A stretch of 64,000 bases of DNA from Bacteroidales bacterium (GTDB lineage Bacteria > Bacteroidota > Bacteroidia > Bacteroidales > F082): positions 1-64,000 of the forward strand of contig JAFUAA010000029.1 in the NCBI GenBank assembly GCA_017460915.1. Reading direction: 5' to 3'. How positions within the stretch are numbered: position 1 is the stretch's first letter; each line of letters starts with the position of its first letter. Position numbers and translations under genes: made by a program. The notes beneath the pieces were generated by a model. It was not told the DNA's origin. It did not search any database and saw nothing but the letters and a program-made list of their open reading frames with translations. Shown here in pieces: positions 8,332 to 17,431 of the stretch.

Positions 8332-8400
8332 CGTATGTTGTGTGTTTGTTGTTGTTCTTCTGTTTTGTTCTTCTGTTTTCCGTTCGGGTCTTTTCTTGAT

Positions 8401-8449
8401 CCCCCTGCCTCTGATTGCAGCGCTTTGCTCGCAATGACGAGGCAGGGGG
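8401..8449. repeat. Inverted repeat between the small secreted protein and the giant surface protein
   Basis: The 11-bp arms CCCCCTGCCTC (8401-8411) and GAGGCAGGGGG (8439-8449) enclose a second short stem (TTGC/GCAA). It could attenuate transcription between the two genes. The inner sequence GCTCGCAATGACG resembles the dispersed repeat at 23400-23515. Confidence 0.6.
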
Positions 8450-8461
8450 AATTCAAAGATC

Positions 8462-11400
8462 TTATCTCACCACGAGTTTCTGCGTGCGCACGCTGCCAGT
8501 GTTAGTCAGGCGAAGCACGTACAACGCCGTAGCGGCCTTCGGCATCGCAACGCGGCTCTGTGCGCCGTGCAGCTCCTCAGTGGCAAGGCAGCGACCCGTA
8601 AGGTCGAACACCTGCAACAGGCCCTCGCCCGTCACCACCAGCTCGTCGCCCATCATGAAGGCGAAGTCCTGCGGTTGCGCGAGTCCTTCGTTCTCCTCCA
8701 CGCCCGTGTAGTCGAACACCAGGCGGAAGCGCGACGCGTAGTCCGTCGTCTTGCCCTCGAAGCGATACTCGCTCTCGCGCAGGCAGTCGATGTCGGCACC
8801 CGTCACGTTGTCAATCAGGTGCATATAGTGGAAGTCGGCATTGGCCTTCTGCCAGCGCAGCGTGTACACGCCGTCGGCATAGGCGGCAAAACGCATGGCC
8901 ACGCTCATCGTGCCTTCGGGTGCAAAGGCCACGTGCCAGTCCTTTTCTTCCATGTGGAACCAGATGGAGGCGTCGCCTGAGCGCATGCTTTTCAGCTTCT
9001 CGCCGCCACCCATCTCGGGACGGCCGAGCTCAACAGTGGCGAAGTCGTTCATGCCGTTGCCGTCGCTGCATATCATGGTCACCATCGGGTAGTGAGGCAC
9101 CTCGGTGCCACGGAAGTTGGAGTGCTCGTCACCCTCAGCCCGACGCATCTCGTTGGCAAAGGTGAGCTGCTGCTTGTCTGCCGTCACGCGGACGAAGAAG
9201 CCTTGGTGCGGGTGCATATAGGCAGGCGCATTGTACGCCTTCACGTAGTTCTCGCCCTCGGCAGGTTCCGAACCTCCCCTAACGCGTGCGATGTAGCCTC
9301 TTGCGTCGGCATCGAGGATATAGTAGACGTTCAAGCCGTTTGCGTCCATGAATTGGTCGGCATCGAGGTAGCTCTGGTAGGGGTTGCCGATGAGGTTGAC
9401 ACCCTTCAGCGAGGCTTGCGCACCCTCAAGGGCGCTGCAGGTGACGTTGACGGACATCTCGCCGTTGTTGAGCTCGCCGTCGGCCATCAGCATGGAGGGT
9501 TTACTCACGGCCAAGAGGTAGCCCTTGCCGTTCTGCATCTCGCTCTCGTTGGCGTAGGCTATGTTGTTGTGGTAGCCTTCGTCGGTGGCGTCGTTGTGCC
9601 AGTGGTCGTAGAGGCCTTCCTTGCCTTCGCGCTTGAAGTTGATCCAGTGGTAGAACGGCTCGCTGAAGGTGTAGAAGTCGAAACTGCCAGTGGTGGCGGC
9701 TTCACTGCGCCACGTGCCGTAGGGCGTGTCCGTCGGGAAGTAGCCCTTTTGGCCTTCGGTGGTGTTCCATGTGGTCTTGGGCGGGTCCATGTACATGCGG
9801 CTCTCGTAATCCGTCTGGCTGATGCCGTTAGCCACCAAGTTCGAGTAATGATTGAGGATGCTGTAGTCGCTTACGCCTTCATAGCCTTCCTCATTGGTGT
9901 GGTAGACAAGGCCCATCGGCACTTCATTGAGTGCCGAGCTGAACATGTGCCAGTCGTAGGGCTGGCCGCCGAGGTTGCTGCCGTCGGTGTTGTCGAGAGT
10001 GACGCCCACGCGGGCATTGAGCGTGTTGCCGTTGGCCTGCGTCAGGCCCACGTTCTCGTCGATGTAGACGCGAACGTTGGATGCTGTGTTCGTGCTTATC
10101 GCAGTGGGGTTGGCACGATACTGGAAGATGCGACCGCCGGAAATGGTCTGACCTTCACCTATTTGAATATGTATATTATCGATTCCGAACACTCCCGGAA
10201 TCCAGCGCGTAAACCGAAATATGATATAGTAGGTACCGAACAAATTAGAGCTATAATCATAAAGTGAGAGGTTTTGTCGAGACCAACTGCTGCTCGAAAT
10301 AGAATATGCATTGGGGAAATGATGAAAATCATTAATGTTTCCTGTTCGACTGTATCCCACTTCAAGCATACCGTTATTTTGGTTTGATCCTAACGTCATA
10401 ATATCGAAAGACATGGTACCGACCGTACCGTCAAAATCAATAGGCTGGGAAATGAGATAAACTATTTCATTATCATTATTTTCAGCCACATAGAATAAAG
10501 AATTACCTTCACTTGCCATGTAATCTAAGGGGTTAGCCCACTGTGGAGTGATACTACCACCCTCGCTGATGACCCACTGGCCGTTAGCACTCCCGTTGAC
10601 CGTCAACAATCCTGGGGGCAGCATATCGTCCTCAAAATCAACATTGATTATTAAATTGGAATAAACGATGTCAGTGTTGGCGTAGTCGATCATATCGTTC
10701 AGGTCGGTTTTGTACATGAGGAAGATGTCGTCCTTGGAACCTGCAGTGACGAAGTCGTTGAACTCCAGGATCGGATAGTCATCGTTCATAGAACTGCCCA
10801 TAGTGCGCGTCCAGTTGGAGTAGCCGTCTGTTGCAGGTTGGGCTTTCACCCATTTGTTGAGCGTGGCAAGGAGGCCGCCCAATTCACCCTTATCGGAAAT
10901 CGGGCCGTTCACCACGAAGTCGTTGGCGTCTTCAGGAGCGATTTGCTGGTCTTCATGGGCGAAGCCGTATTTGCCGTTGACGAGCTCCGTCAGGCCGTAG
11001 TTGCCATTGGTCGATGTGCCCTCCAACGTGGCCTCTGAGGGAGCATAGCAGTAGTCGATGGTGCCACCGTTTGTGGCTGCAAACCACTTAAGCTTAGTCG
11101 TCACGCTGCCCTGCTGCAGACGCACGTAGCAGTTCTCTATCGTGCCATTGTTGACACCTACCAGACCTCCCACGTTGTTGGTCGTAAGGTTCAACTTCGG
11201 ATAGGCATAGCTGTTCTTCAGTGAAGCCCCGCTCGACAGTTCGCCCACCAGGCCACCAATATGCTCTGCCATGCTGTTGGCCTTAAGCAACGGCATCGCC
11301 ATGCATGAGTGAACGCTCGAGCTACCAGACATATAGCCGGCAATGCCGCCGGAATAGGAAGCACCGTCACACTTGACCAGATTCATCTCGCCACGTGCTT

Positions 11401-14400
11401 CACTGTTGAAGACAACGCCTGTGCCGCCTACCTCGCCAGCGATGCCACCAAGCTTATAGGTGACCTCTGCGTCTGTCGTGCGCAATTTGTAGTCGTCCAC
11501 AAACATATTCTTGACCTCTCCGTCATTGCCCACTATGCCGAACACGCCGTAACGCTTCACTCCCGTCAGGAAGCCGCATTCGATGTTTCGGATGATGTGG
11601 CCTTGGCCGTCGAATTGGCCCTGATACTGTTGGCTGTCCGTTTCAGTGAAGGAGCTGTTCTGGTTATTGTAGCCCGTAATGGCTCCGATGGGAACCCACA
11701 GGTAGCCATCCATATTGACGTCAGCGTCAAGCACTGCGTCGAGGCCACTCTGGGGCTCTGTGAACGGGTTGCTGCTGTCATCTCCCTCTCGATGGTTCAA
11801 GCCATTGACTAACGAGCTGAACCACGCCAGGCCGCTGTTCGTCTTGATGTGGTACACTCCGTCCACCAATTCGATAGCGTCCACGCCAGGATTCGATACC
11901 ACTTCTGTCGTCCAACATCCCCAAAAGTAGATGTAATTCATCTGGAACGGGTTGTCGTCCGTGCGTGTATGGATTGCTATGTATTTCCTTGCATCGTCAA
12001 ACACCTTGCCGTCATACATGGAATTCGTCGCCGAAGGCATCAGGTGGTAGAGCCACTCCTCCTCTGTCGACGGGTTCAGCACCTCAATCACCGGCTTGTA
12101 ACCTTGGTGTACAGAAACGCCAAGCTTGGTCGTTGTCGTACTGATGTCGGACATCAGGGTGACCACTTTGTAGTACGACGGCAGGTAGATGTTGTTGCGC
12201 GTCTCCAGCGAATAACTCTCTCCCGCATAGTTGAGGGAACACTGCATCATCTGCGTCGACGGGCTTGAGTTGTCGCCCACATACAGTTTGCCGTTCATAT
12301 AGATGCCTCCGCCTTGTCCCGTTGAGGGCACATGGTTGTAATTGATCTCAGCCTTTTCGCGCAAGTAAAGCGAAGCACCTTCCTTGATGTAAATGGCACC
12401 GCCTTTCTGTGAGGCGTAGTTGGCCTCGAACTTTCCGTCGCTGAGCACCACGTTGCCATCGTTCACATAGAGGCCGCCGCCTTCGCAGGCTTGGTTGCCT
12501 GTACCTGGGTTCTCGGAACCGAACCGTGACGGAATCGGATCTTCGCTGCATGCAGGAGAAGCCGCTTTCACTTCAACGTTGCCGTTGCCGACGTACATAC
12601 CACCGCCTTTTCCGTTCTCCAGATTGGCCTTGTTGCTGTAGAAAACAGCACCGCTTGCCACAATGCCGCCGTCTTCCACATAGATACCGCCGCCGTTGCC
12701 TTCGGCCTCATTGCTGTCGAAGATGGAACTGGTGACAAACACATCGCCATTAGCCATATACAAGCCGGCGCCATTGCCGCTGGCTTCGTTGCCTACGATG
12801 TTGGTCGTCATGGTTTCCTGACAGCCACGGCCTTCAATCTGCACCGTGCCTTTGTCGACATAGAAACCAGCGCCGTTAACGGCATGGTTGTTGCTGATGG
12901 TTGTGAAGGTTTCGTCGGAATAGAAACTGTTGACTTTGGTCACCGATGTGGCTTCCGCGACGCTCACGTAGAAGCCGCCACCGTCGCCTTCAGCGATGTT
13001 CTCGGTAATCATACCGCCGGAGACTTCAACCTTACCGCCATTGACGTAGAAGCCGCCGCCGTTCACGTCCGCCTCGTTGTAGGCAATGATGCCGTCATAC
13101 ATATTGAGGCTGCTCCTATCGCCCGTGACGTGGATGCCGCCGCCGTTGCCGTCGGCCTCGTTCGGATGGTCTTTTATACCGATTTTTGCATTGCCATAGA
13201 CACCGACGTTACCGAATGACATATAGACACCGCCGCCCTCAATGGCCATGTTGTCGTACACCGACATATACGCATCGTCGGGAATCTCATTCGAGTCCGT
13301 TCCGACGTGGACGTATATGGGCTGGCCTTCGGGAGGGAAGTTTTGTTTAAGACACTCGGTGTAATCTACTGAGTGGTTTCCTCCAAATGGATCTACATAA
13401 GTAGCTCCTGGCTGAAAAGTGGAATAAATATCATTAGGATTAAGGTTGTCAACAATGGCGATGCCGCCGCCGTTGCGGCCAGCTATGTTGTCGTGGATAT
13501 TGCCATAGTTCAAGTTGGCCTCAAGGCCATAGATGTTTGTCAACCTCTCCATATACACGCCACCGCCATCCTGCTCGGCACGGTTGTTGGAGATGGTGGC
13601 TCCATTCAAGTCGATGGCGACCTTGAAAGGAGAACCATATGGTGTAACCAGATTGCCATCTTCATCAACTACTGGGTGGAGGAAGAAACGCATAATGACA
13701 GTATTGTCATCATTAGACTTCATGAACCTGATGAAATCGTTCATGAAGTGCAATCCGCCGCCGTTTCTGCCCGCCCAGTTATTCTCTATACGGGTATCGC
13801 CGCTCAAGTTCAAGATGCCATCGGAAGGATCCCACCAATCATTTTGAGAGGCATTTATGTGCTCTATCTTTCCTTCAATGAAGTTACCCATCGACACGCC
13901 TCCACCATCATTTTCCGACCTGTTGTTGGTAATGATGCATCCGTCCATCTCAACCAATCCTTCAATACGCGCGCCACCACCCAAATCGGCACACCAATTG
14001 TCATGGATCTTGGTGTTCTTTATCCGAGCAGGAGGAATAAGACAAGAGTTCCATCTGAACCCGCCACCGTCATCATCGGTGTAGCAATGGTGGATTTCAC
14101 AATCTTCCATATCCAATTCGCAATAATTGTGGGCCATACCCCTAAAGGCACCGCCACCACAGCTAGAAGTGGGTATGTCATTATTCTTGGCATAGCAATA
14201 AGAAAACTCTGTATTGTTGATCCACATATGTGAGCCATAACAACCCGTATCATGGTCTCCGTCAACGGCGTTAAAACATAATGCACCACCGTGACTCAAA
14301 GTACGCAAGTTTTCAAATTTGCAATTGTCAATATACGCTTTGATTTTCCTGACAGGTACACCAGTATAGGCACCTACATATATACCGCCTGCTCCATCTG

Positions 14401-15463
14401 TGGCATTAAAATTGTTTTGTAAAGTGACGTGATCCATAGCCAAAGTGCCACCTCTTATCTGCATCAAAGCTGAACGACCTTCTGTACCATCACACGTCAT
14501 TTGGATATCGTGATAATTTCCATCTGCGTCTGGCTGGGAATATACCATTTGAGGGTGGCAATTGCCGTCAATCACAAAGTTGTGGTATTCACCTGCCACT
14601 GTATCGTAGTAGCCAGAGATGGATAACTTGCAGTTTTCCAAAACGTTGTCATTAGTTAGTCCTGCCACTGCCGGATCCATCCTAAATAATGGAGCATCGT
14701 AAGGATAATCGCTCGAGCTAGGAAAACGTTGCAATATGACATCTGCATATGGGACATCTCCATATATGGTATCAACATGCCAGTGTGGCTGAAGATTCAT
14801 ATTCAGACTGCCTTTTTCGACTACGAACATCCCATTGACATCGATATATATGGGCAAATGAGCTTGAACTTTAATTGTCACGTTAGCACCATTTGTTACA
14901 TTAATCTTACCAATACATTCATATTGATGAGCCCAATCAGCATTTATGCTGAAATAATGACCTGTGCCCCACTGTACATCACCTGTGGCAATAGTGATTA
15001 CCGTGTCTTGAGAGAAGGTGGCGTTCCACGCATTGGCCAATTCGGCAGCGAACGTGGCATCGGCCGAGACAGTGTAACAATAACTGCTGCCATACGACAC
15101 ATAGTTATCGCCATTCTTTATGGCAATCAGTTGGCAATCAGAGTCTCTGTTTGCGCTACCCGAAACAACGCATACGGCACCTGCACCCACTTTAACGCCC
15201 GTGGTGGTCAAATCTGTAGCGGAATTAGCAGTAAGATAACTTGACCAATTTCCGTACGCACCCGTACCGGCACCTGTTTCTACTTGATACCGAAACTTTC
15301 CTCCGGTTTGAGTCTTCAGCGTTACCGTTGCCGCACTGGCGTAGCCGATACCAGTTACCAGCAGCAACATCAGAAGCCATCCCCTAAGGCAAAGGAGCTT
15401 CCCGCGTTTTCTGCTTTTTAGTTTCTTTTGTTTCCTAATTGTGTTCATTTGCACTGTGTTCAT
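8462..15463 (-). CDS. Giant T9SS-secreted surface protein: beta-helix, GLUG and adhesin-like domains
   Basis: 2333 residues. Start at 15463 or 15448 (both ATG). Signal/membrane segment about 22-45 (GWLLMLLLVTGIGYASA). Residues about 330-1100 are repeated beta-helix turns of the type N-x-A-x-G-x-GGG-x-Y (NNRAEQDGGGVYM, NIAEGDGGGFYV), as in polymorphic outer-membrane and pectate-lyase-like proteins. Residues about 1280-1460 hold GLUG repeats (GGIAGEVGG, GGLVGELSSG, GGLVGVNNG). About 1590-1770 resemble a cleaved-adhesin jelly roll (FEDDMLPPGLLTVNG, SEGNSLFYV). The last 80 residues are a type IX sorting domain (LQVFDLTGRCLA, VRTQKLVVR). It should be exported and anchored on the cell surface. Base composition changes along the gene: about 10150-10690 and 13350-15100 are AT-richer than the rest, suggesting assembly from modules. 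Confidence 0.85.
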   Translation of the reverse strand: MNTVQMNTIRKQKKLKSRKRGKLLCLRGWLLMLLLVTGIGYASAATVTLKTQTGGKFRYQVETGAGTGAYGNWSSYLTANSATDLTTTGVKVGAGAVCVVSGSANRDSDCQLIAIKNGDNYVSYGSSYCYTVSADATFAAELANAWNATFSQDTVITIATGDVQWGTGHYFSINADWAHQYECIGKINVTNGANVTIKVQAHLPIYIDVNGMFVVEKGSLNMNLQPHWHVDTIYGDVPYADVILQRFPSSSDYPYDAPLFRMDPAVAGLTNDNVLENCKLSISGYYDTVAGEYHNFVIDGNCHPQMVYSQPDADGNYHDIQMTCDGTEGRSALMQIRGGTLAMDHVTLQNNFNATDGAGGIYVGAYTGVPVRKIKAYIDNCKFENLRTLSHGGALCFNAVDGDHDTGCYGSHMWINNTEFSYCYAKNNDIPTSSCGGGAFRGMAHNYCELDMEDCEIHHCYTDDDGGGFRWNSCLIPPARIKNTKIHDNWCADLGGGARIEGLVEMDGCIITNNRSENDGGGVSMGNFIEGKIEHINASQNDWWDPSDGILNLSGDTRIENNWAGRNGGGLHFMNDFIRFMKSNDDNTVIMRFFLHPVVDEDGNLVTPYGSPFKVAIDLNGATISNNRAEQDGGGVYMERLTNIYGLEANLNYGNIHDNIAGRNGGGIAIVDNLNPNDIYSTFQPGATYVDPFGGNHSVDYTECLKQNFPPEGQPIYVHVGTDSNEIPDDAYMSVYDNMAIEGGGVYMSFGNVGVYGNAKIGIKDHPNEADGNGGGIHVTGDRSSLNMYDGIIAYNEADVNGGGFYVNGGKVEVSGGMITENIAEGDGGGFYVSVAEATSVTKVNSFYSDETFTTISNNHAVNGAGFYVDKGTVQIEGRGCQETMTTNIVGNEASGNGAGLYMANGDVFVTSSIFDSNEAEGNGGGIYVEDGGIVASGAVFYSNKANLENGKGGGMYVGNGNVEVKAASPACSEDPIPSRFGSENPGTGNQACEGGGLYVNDGNVVLSDGKFEANYASQKGGAIYIKEGASLYLREKAEINYNHVPSTGQGGGIYMNGKLYVGDNSSPSTQMMQCSLNYAGESYSLETRNNIYLPSYYKVVTLMSDISTTTTKLGVSVHQGYKPVIEVLNPSTEEEWLYHLMPSATNSMYDGKVFDDARKYIAIHTRTDDNPFQMNYIYFWGCWTTEVVSNPGVDAIELVDGVYHIKTNSGLAWFSSLVNGLNHREGDDSSNPFTEPQSGLDAVLDADVNMDGYLWVPIGAITGYNNQNSSFTETDSQQYQGQFDGQGHIIRNIECGFLTGVKRYGVFGIVGNDGEVKNMFVDDYKLRTTDAEVTYKLGGIAGEVGGTGVVFNSEARGEMNLVKCDGASYSGGIAGYMSGSSSVHSCMAMPLLKANSMAEHIGGLVGELSSGASLKNSYAYPKLNLTTNNVGGLVGVNNGTIENCYVRLQQGSVTTKLKWFAATNGGTIDYCYAPSEATLEGTSTNGNYGLTELVNGKYGFAHEDQQIAPEDANDFVVNGPISDKGELGGLLATLNKWVKAQPATDGYSNWTRTMGSSMNDDYPILEFNDFVTAGSKDDIFLMYKTDLNDMIDYANTDIVYSNLIINVDFEDDMLPPGLLTVNGSANGQWVISEGGSITPQWANPLDYMASEGNSLFYVAENNDNEIVYLISQPIDFDGTVGTMSFDIMTLGSNQNNGMLEVGYSRTGNINDFHHFPNAYSISSSSWSRQNLSLYDYSSNLFGTYYIIFRFTRWIPGVFGIDNIHIQIGEGQTISGGRIFQYRANPTAISTNTASNVRVYIDENVGLTQANGNTLNARVGVTLDNTDGSNLGGQPYDWHMFSSALNEVPMGLVYHTNEEGYEGVSDYSILNHYSNLVANGISQTDYESRMYMDPPKTTWNTTEGQKGYFPTDTPYGTWRSEAATTGSFDFYTFSEPFYHWINFKREGKEGLYDHWHNDATDEGYHNNIAYANESEMQNGKGYLLAVSKPSMLMADGELNNGEMSVNVTCSALEGAQASLKGVNLIGNPYQSYLDADQFMDANGLNVYYILDADARGYIARVRGGSEPAEGENYVKAYNAPAYMHPHQGFFVRVTADKQQLTFANEMRRAEGDEHSNFRGTEVPHYPMVTMICSDGNGMNDFATVELGRPEMGGGEKLKSMRSGDASIWFHMEEKDWHVAFAPEGTMSVAMRFAAYADGVYTLRWQKANADFHYMHLIDNVTGADIDCLRESEYRFEGKTTDYASRFRLVFDYTGVEENEGLAQPQDFAFMMGDELVVTGEGLLQVFDLTGRCLATEELHGAQSRVAMPKAATALYVLRLTNTGSVRTQKLVVR

Positions 15464-15854
15464 TTTCTAAATCGTTAAAAACTATGCACTATTATCAATA
15501 CAATAAAGAACGAAGGCACACACCCGTGCCTAACAAAAATTTGGCGTGGCAAGAATTAAGTAAATAGCTAAGTTGCCGCTTTCGGTAGTACCACTAATCG
15601 TTCATTAAGTGTTACATCTCATGCAAGACATACATCCGTGCTTGTTGCAATTGTTCGCGCACCTGCATTACCTGTCCCGTTTTCGGTAAAGATTCGTCCT
15701 TGCGCCCAAATGGGTTCTGCAATTACCCAACTGAAGCACAATGGTAGCGGCAGCGCCTTCCATTTTCCCTTTCGGAGAGTTCTCGATTTGTTCATCTGTG
15801 AGTTTTCCATTTTTTATTACTTTTTGAATTGTTGTGTTCTTTCGAAGAAGCAAT
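15464..15854. other. 390-nt gap between leader RNA A and the giant gene, no certain gene
   Basis: It holds two overlapping short minus-strand frames (15619-15810 starting MENSQMNKSRTLRKGKWKA, and 15668-15853 containing KNGKLTDEQIENSPKGK), neither with convincing homology. There is also a small hairpin (AGGCAC/GTGCCT near 15512-15530). No good -7 box is visible on the minus strand, so the giant gene is probably transcribed from the promoter at 16100 through the leader. Confidence 0.4.
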
Positions 15855-15987
15855 AAAAAAACATGAACTTTAATTTGGTACTGGAGGCCTTAGACTGCCC
15901 TACATCACAACAATAAAGTTCATGTGGAATACACATGAACATTGTTTATTGCTTGCGATGTACAGAAGTTGTCTAAGTTTCCAGTAC
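15855..15987 (-). ncRNA. Candidate structured leader RNA, copy A
   Basis: Read on the minus strand: P1 GUACUGGA (15987-15980) pairs with UCCAGUAC (15885-15878); P1b CUUAGAC (15977-15971) with GUCUAAG (15895-15889); P2 UACAUC (15962-15957) with GAUGUA (15906-15901); P3 CAAUAAA with UUUAUUG; P4 GUUCAUGUG (15940-15932) with CACAUGAAC (15926-15918). The 3' strand of P4 can instead form a perfect 10-bp stem, ACAUGAACUU (15925-15916) with AAGUUCAUGU (15870-15861), followed at once by a U-tract (15861-15855). A second copy with compensatory changes lies at 27252-27385. The promoter is at 16100-16108 and the giant surface protein gene lies downstream. I do not recognise it as a known riboswitch. Attenuator and pseudoknot are both possible readings. 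Confidence 0.65.
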
Positions 15988-16013
15988 ACAAGTTATAAAC
16001 CAATGTTCTTGTT

Positions 16014-16448
16014 TTAATATGCCGATTTTCTGTGATGCGCCTTCAGGCGCGATTTTCCATTTTTAATTCGTTTAGTTAGACATCTGTTTGATTTGGGCTG
16101 CAAAGATAGGAAAAAAAGGAATTGTGTAAGAATACATGCAAGAAAAAAACTGATTTTGCCTCCAAGGCACTTCAAACAAAAGAGGTGGCGATCGTCGAGC
16201 ATTGCCTTATGCGTCCACGCAACAGGGCATAAGCTTAGCGGACTGCTCCGGAGCCAAGTGGCCATTCTTACAATCCTGAAACTGTTGAAACAAGTTCGGG
16301 CTTGAGCAAACCGATAAAGCAGGTCGGGACGGCCAAACACCTTACCTGAAGTGGGTGACGTAACGGGGGCGTAGTCACGCAAGGTTCATCCAGTTCAATA
16401 TCGCAAAAACGCACAAAAACACTGACATGCAATGAAAAACAAGAAAAA
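16014..16448. other. Non-coding region with promoter and possible structured sequence
   Basis: A GCGCC/GGCGC hairpin lies at about 16038-16051 and the leader promoter at 16100-16108. Between 16200 and 16385 the sequence is rich in short complementary segments: CTTATGC 16206-16212 with GCATAAG 16227-16233, the palindrome GCTCCGGAGC 16245-16254, and a GTGAC/GTCAC pair near 16353-16377. Reading frames here (such as 16014-16382 minus) have unnatural composition (for example many Cys, Arg and Ser). I cannot name it. A non-coding RNA or a relic of a repeated element is possible. Confidence 0.35.
16100..16108 (-). promoter_or_regulatory. -7 promoter box of leader RNA A
   Basis: TATCTTTGC on the minus strand, preceded by TTTTTTTCC, 113 nt before P1 of copy A. 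The promoter of copy B has the same T-run plus CCT layout. Confidence 0.65.
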
Positions 16449-17354
16449 TCACTTCATGTGCACATCCATCTGCGGGAAGGGGAAGCTGAGGCCTTCTTGC
16501 GGGAAAATCTTGTAGACCAATTCGTTCATCTTGAAATAAACCGACCAATAGTCTTCGGGCTTCACCCGCGCCCTCACGGTGATGTCGACCGAGCTGTCGC
16601 TCATTTTCAGCAATTCAATCATGGCCTTGGGTTCTTTCAGGATGCGCGGGTCGGCGTCGCAAAGGCGTTGCAGCACGGCCTTCGCCTTGTCGTAGTCATC
16701 GCCGTAGGAAATCGAGAAAGTCCAGTCCACGCGGCGGTCGGTCTCCTTGTTGTAGTTGGTCACCGGTCCCGTCGAGAGGGCGCCGTTGGGCAGAATCACC
16801 GTCTTATTGTCAGGGGTCAGGATAAACGTATTGAAGATTTGAATGGCACTCACCCGGCCTTCATAACCTTGCGCCGCAATGAAGTCGCCCACCCTGAACG
16901 GCTTGAACAGCATGATCATCACGCCGCCGGCAAAGTTCTGCAAGGTGCCGCTCAAGGCCATGCCCACAGCCAATCCCGCCGAAGCCAACAACGCCACCAA
17001 CGAGCTGGTATTGATGCCCAAAATGCCCACGATGGCCATGACGAGGAAAAAGGTCAACAGGACCGACACCAAGCTCATCAGGAAAGAGTTGAGCGAAGCC
17101 TCGGCGTTGCGACGATTCAACACCTTGGTCAGGCCCTTCTTGATTTGCTTGATGAGCCAACGGCCAACGATTAGGACAATAATGGAGACAACGATCTTGA
17201 TTCCCAAGGGGATAACGTATGTCTTCAACAATTCGGGCAACCAATCCGAGACGGGCGTTGTGGTGACTTTTTGAATGGCATCGGCCATGTTTTCGATAGA
17301 GGACTTGTCTTGAATGACTTCTTCAATCTGACTTACGAGGGTGTCGTTTTCCAT
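16449..17354 (-). CDS. mscS: MscS-family mechanosensitive ion channel
   Basis: A 301-residue inner-membrane channel that opens under membrane tension to release solutes on hypo-osmotic shock. Transmembrane helices at about 47-67, 90-113 and the pore helix TM3 (about 117-145, GLAVGMALSGTLQNFAGGVMIM) with its Gly/Ala packing pattern. The MscS beta domain follows (PFRVGDFI, ILPNGALS, then the ITNYNKE-like segment VTNYNKETDRRVDWTF) and a C-terminal alpha/beta domain. Length equals the E. coli type. Transcribed divergently from the exosortase-like gene. Confidence 0.93.
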   Translation of the reverse strand: MENDTLVSQIEEVIQDKSSIENMADAIQKVTTTPVSDWLPELLKTYVIPLGIKIVVSIIVLIVGRWLIKQIKKGLTKVLNRRNAEASLNSFLMSLVSVLLTFFLVMAIVGILGINTSSLVALLASAGLAVGMALSGTLQNFAGGVMIMLFKPFRVGDFIAAQGYEGRVSAIQIFNTFILTPDNKTVILPNGALSTGPVTNYNKETDRRVDWTFSISYGDDYDKAKAVLQRLCDADPRILKEPKAMIELLKMSDSSVDITVRARVKPEDYWSVYFKMNELVYKIFPQEGLSFPFPQMDVHMK

Positions 17355-17376
17355 GTTTTACCAAAAAATTTGAGGC

Positions 17377-17385
17377 GCAAAGGTA
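17377..17385 (-). promoter_or_regulatory. -7 promoter box of mscS
   Basis: TACCTTTGC on the minus strand, 22 nt upstream of the mscS ATG. Confidence 0.65.
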
Positions 17386-17431
17386 CGCATATTTCTATTA
17401 TTCTTATCTTAGCGGCTCAATTTCTTTTTCG

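Noticed and set aside
9092..10267. A 391-codon plus-strand frame opposite the giant surface protein
   Set aside because: Low-complexity Val/Ala/Gly translation typical of an antisense shadow; the opposite strand holds a coherent multidomain protein.
15619..15853. Two overlapping small minus-strand frames as genes
   Set aside because: One needs a TTG start, neither has recognisable homology and each would exclude the other; kept only as a remark on the gap.
15855..15987. Reading copy A as a TPP, FMN, cobalamin, SAM, c-di-GMP or fluoride riboswitch
   Set aside because: None of the conserved core sequences of these classes is present; the conserved bases (e.g. UAGACAA, GGGYAGUCUARG) fit none that I know.
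16014..16382. A 122-codon minus-strand frame as a protein
   Set aside because: It runs across the leader promoter and has an unnatural composition; no signal or motif.
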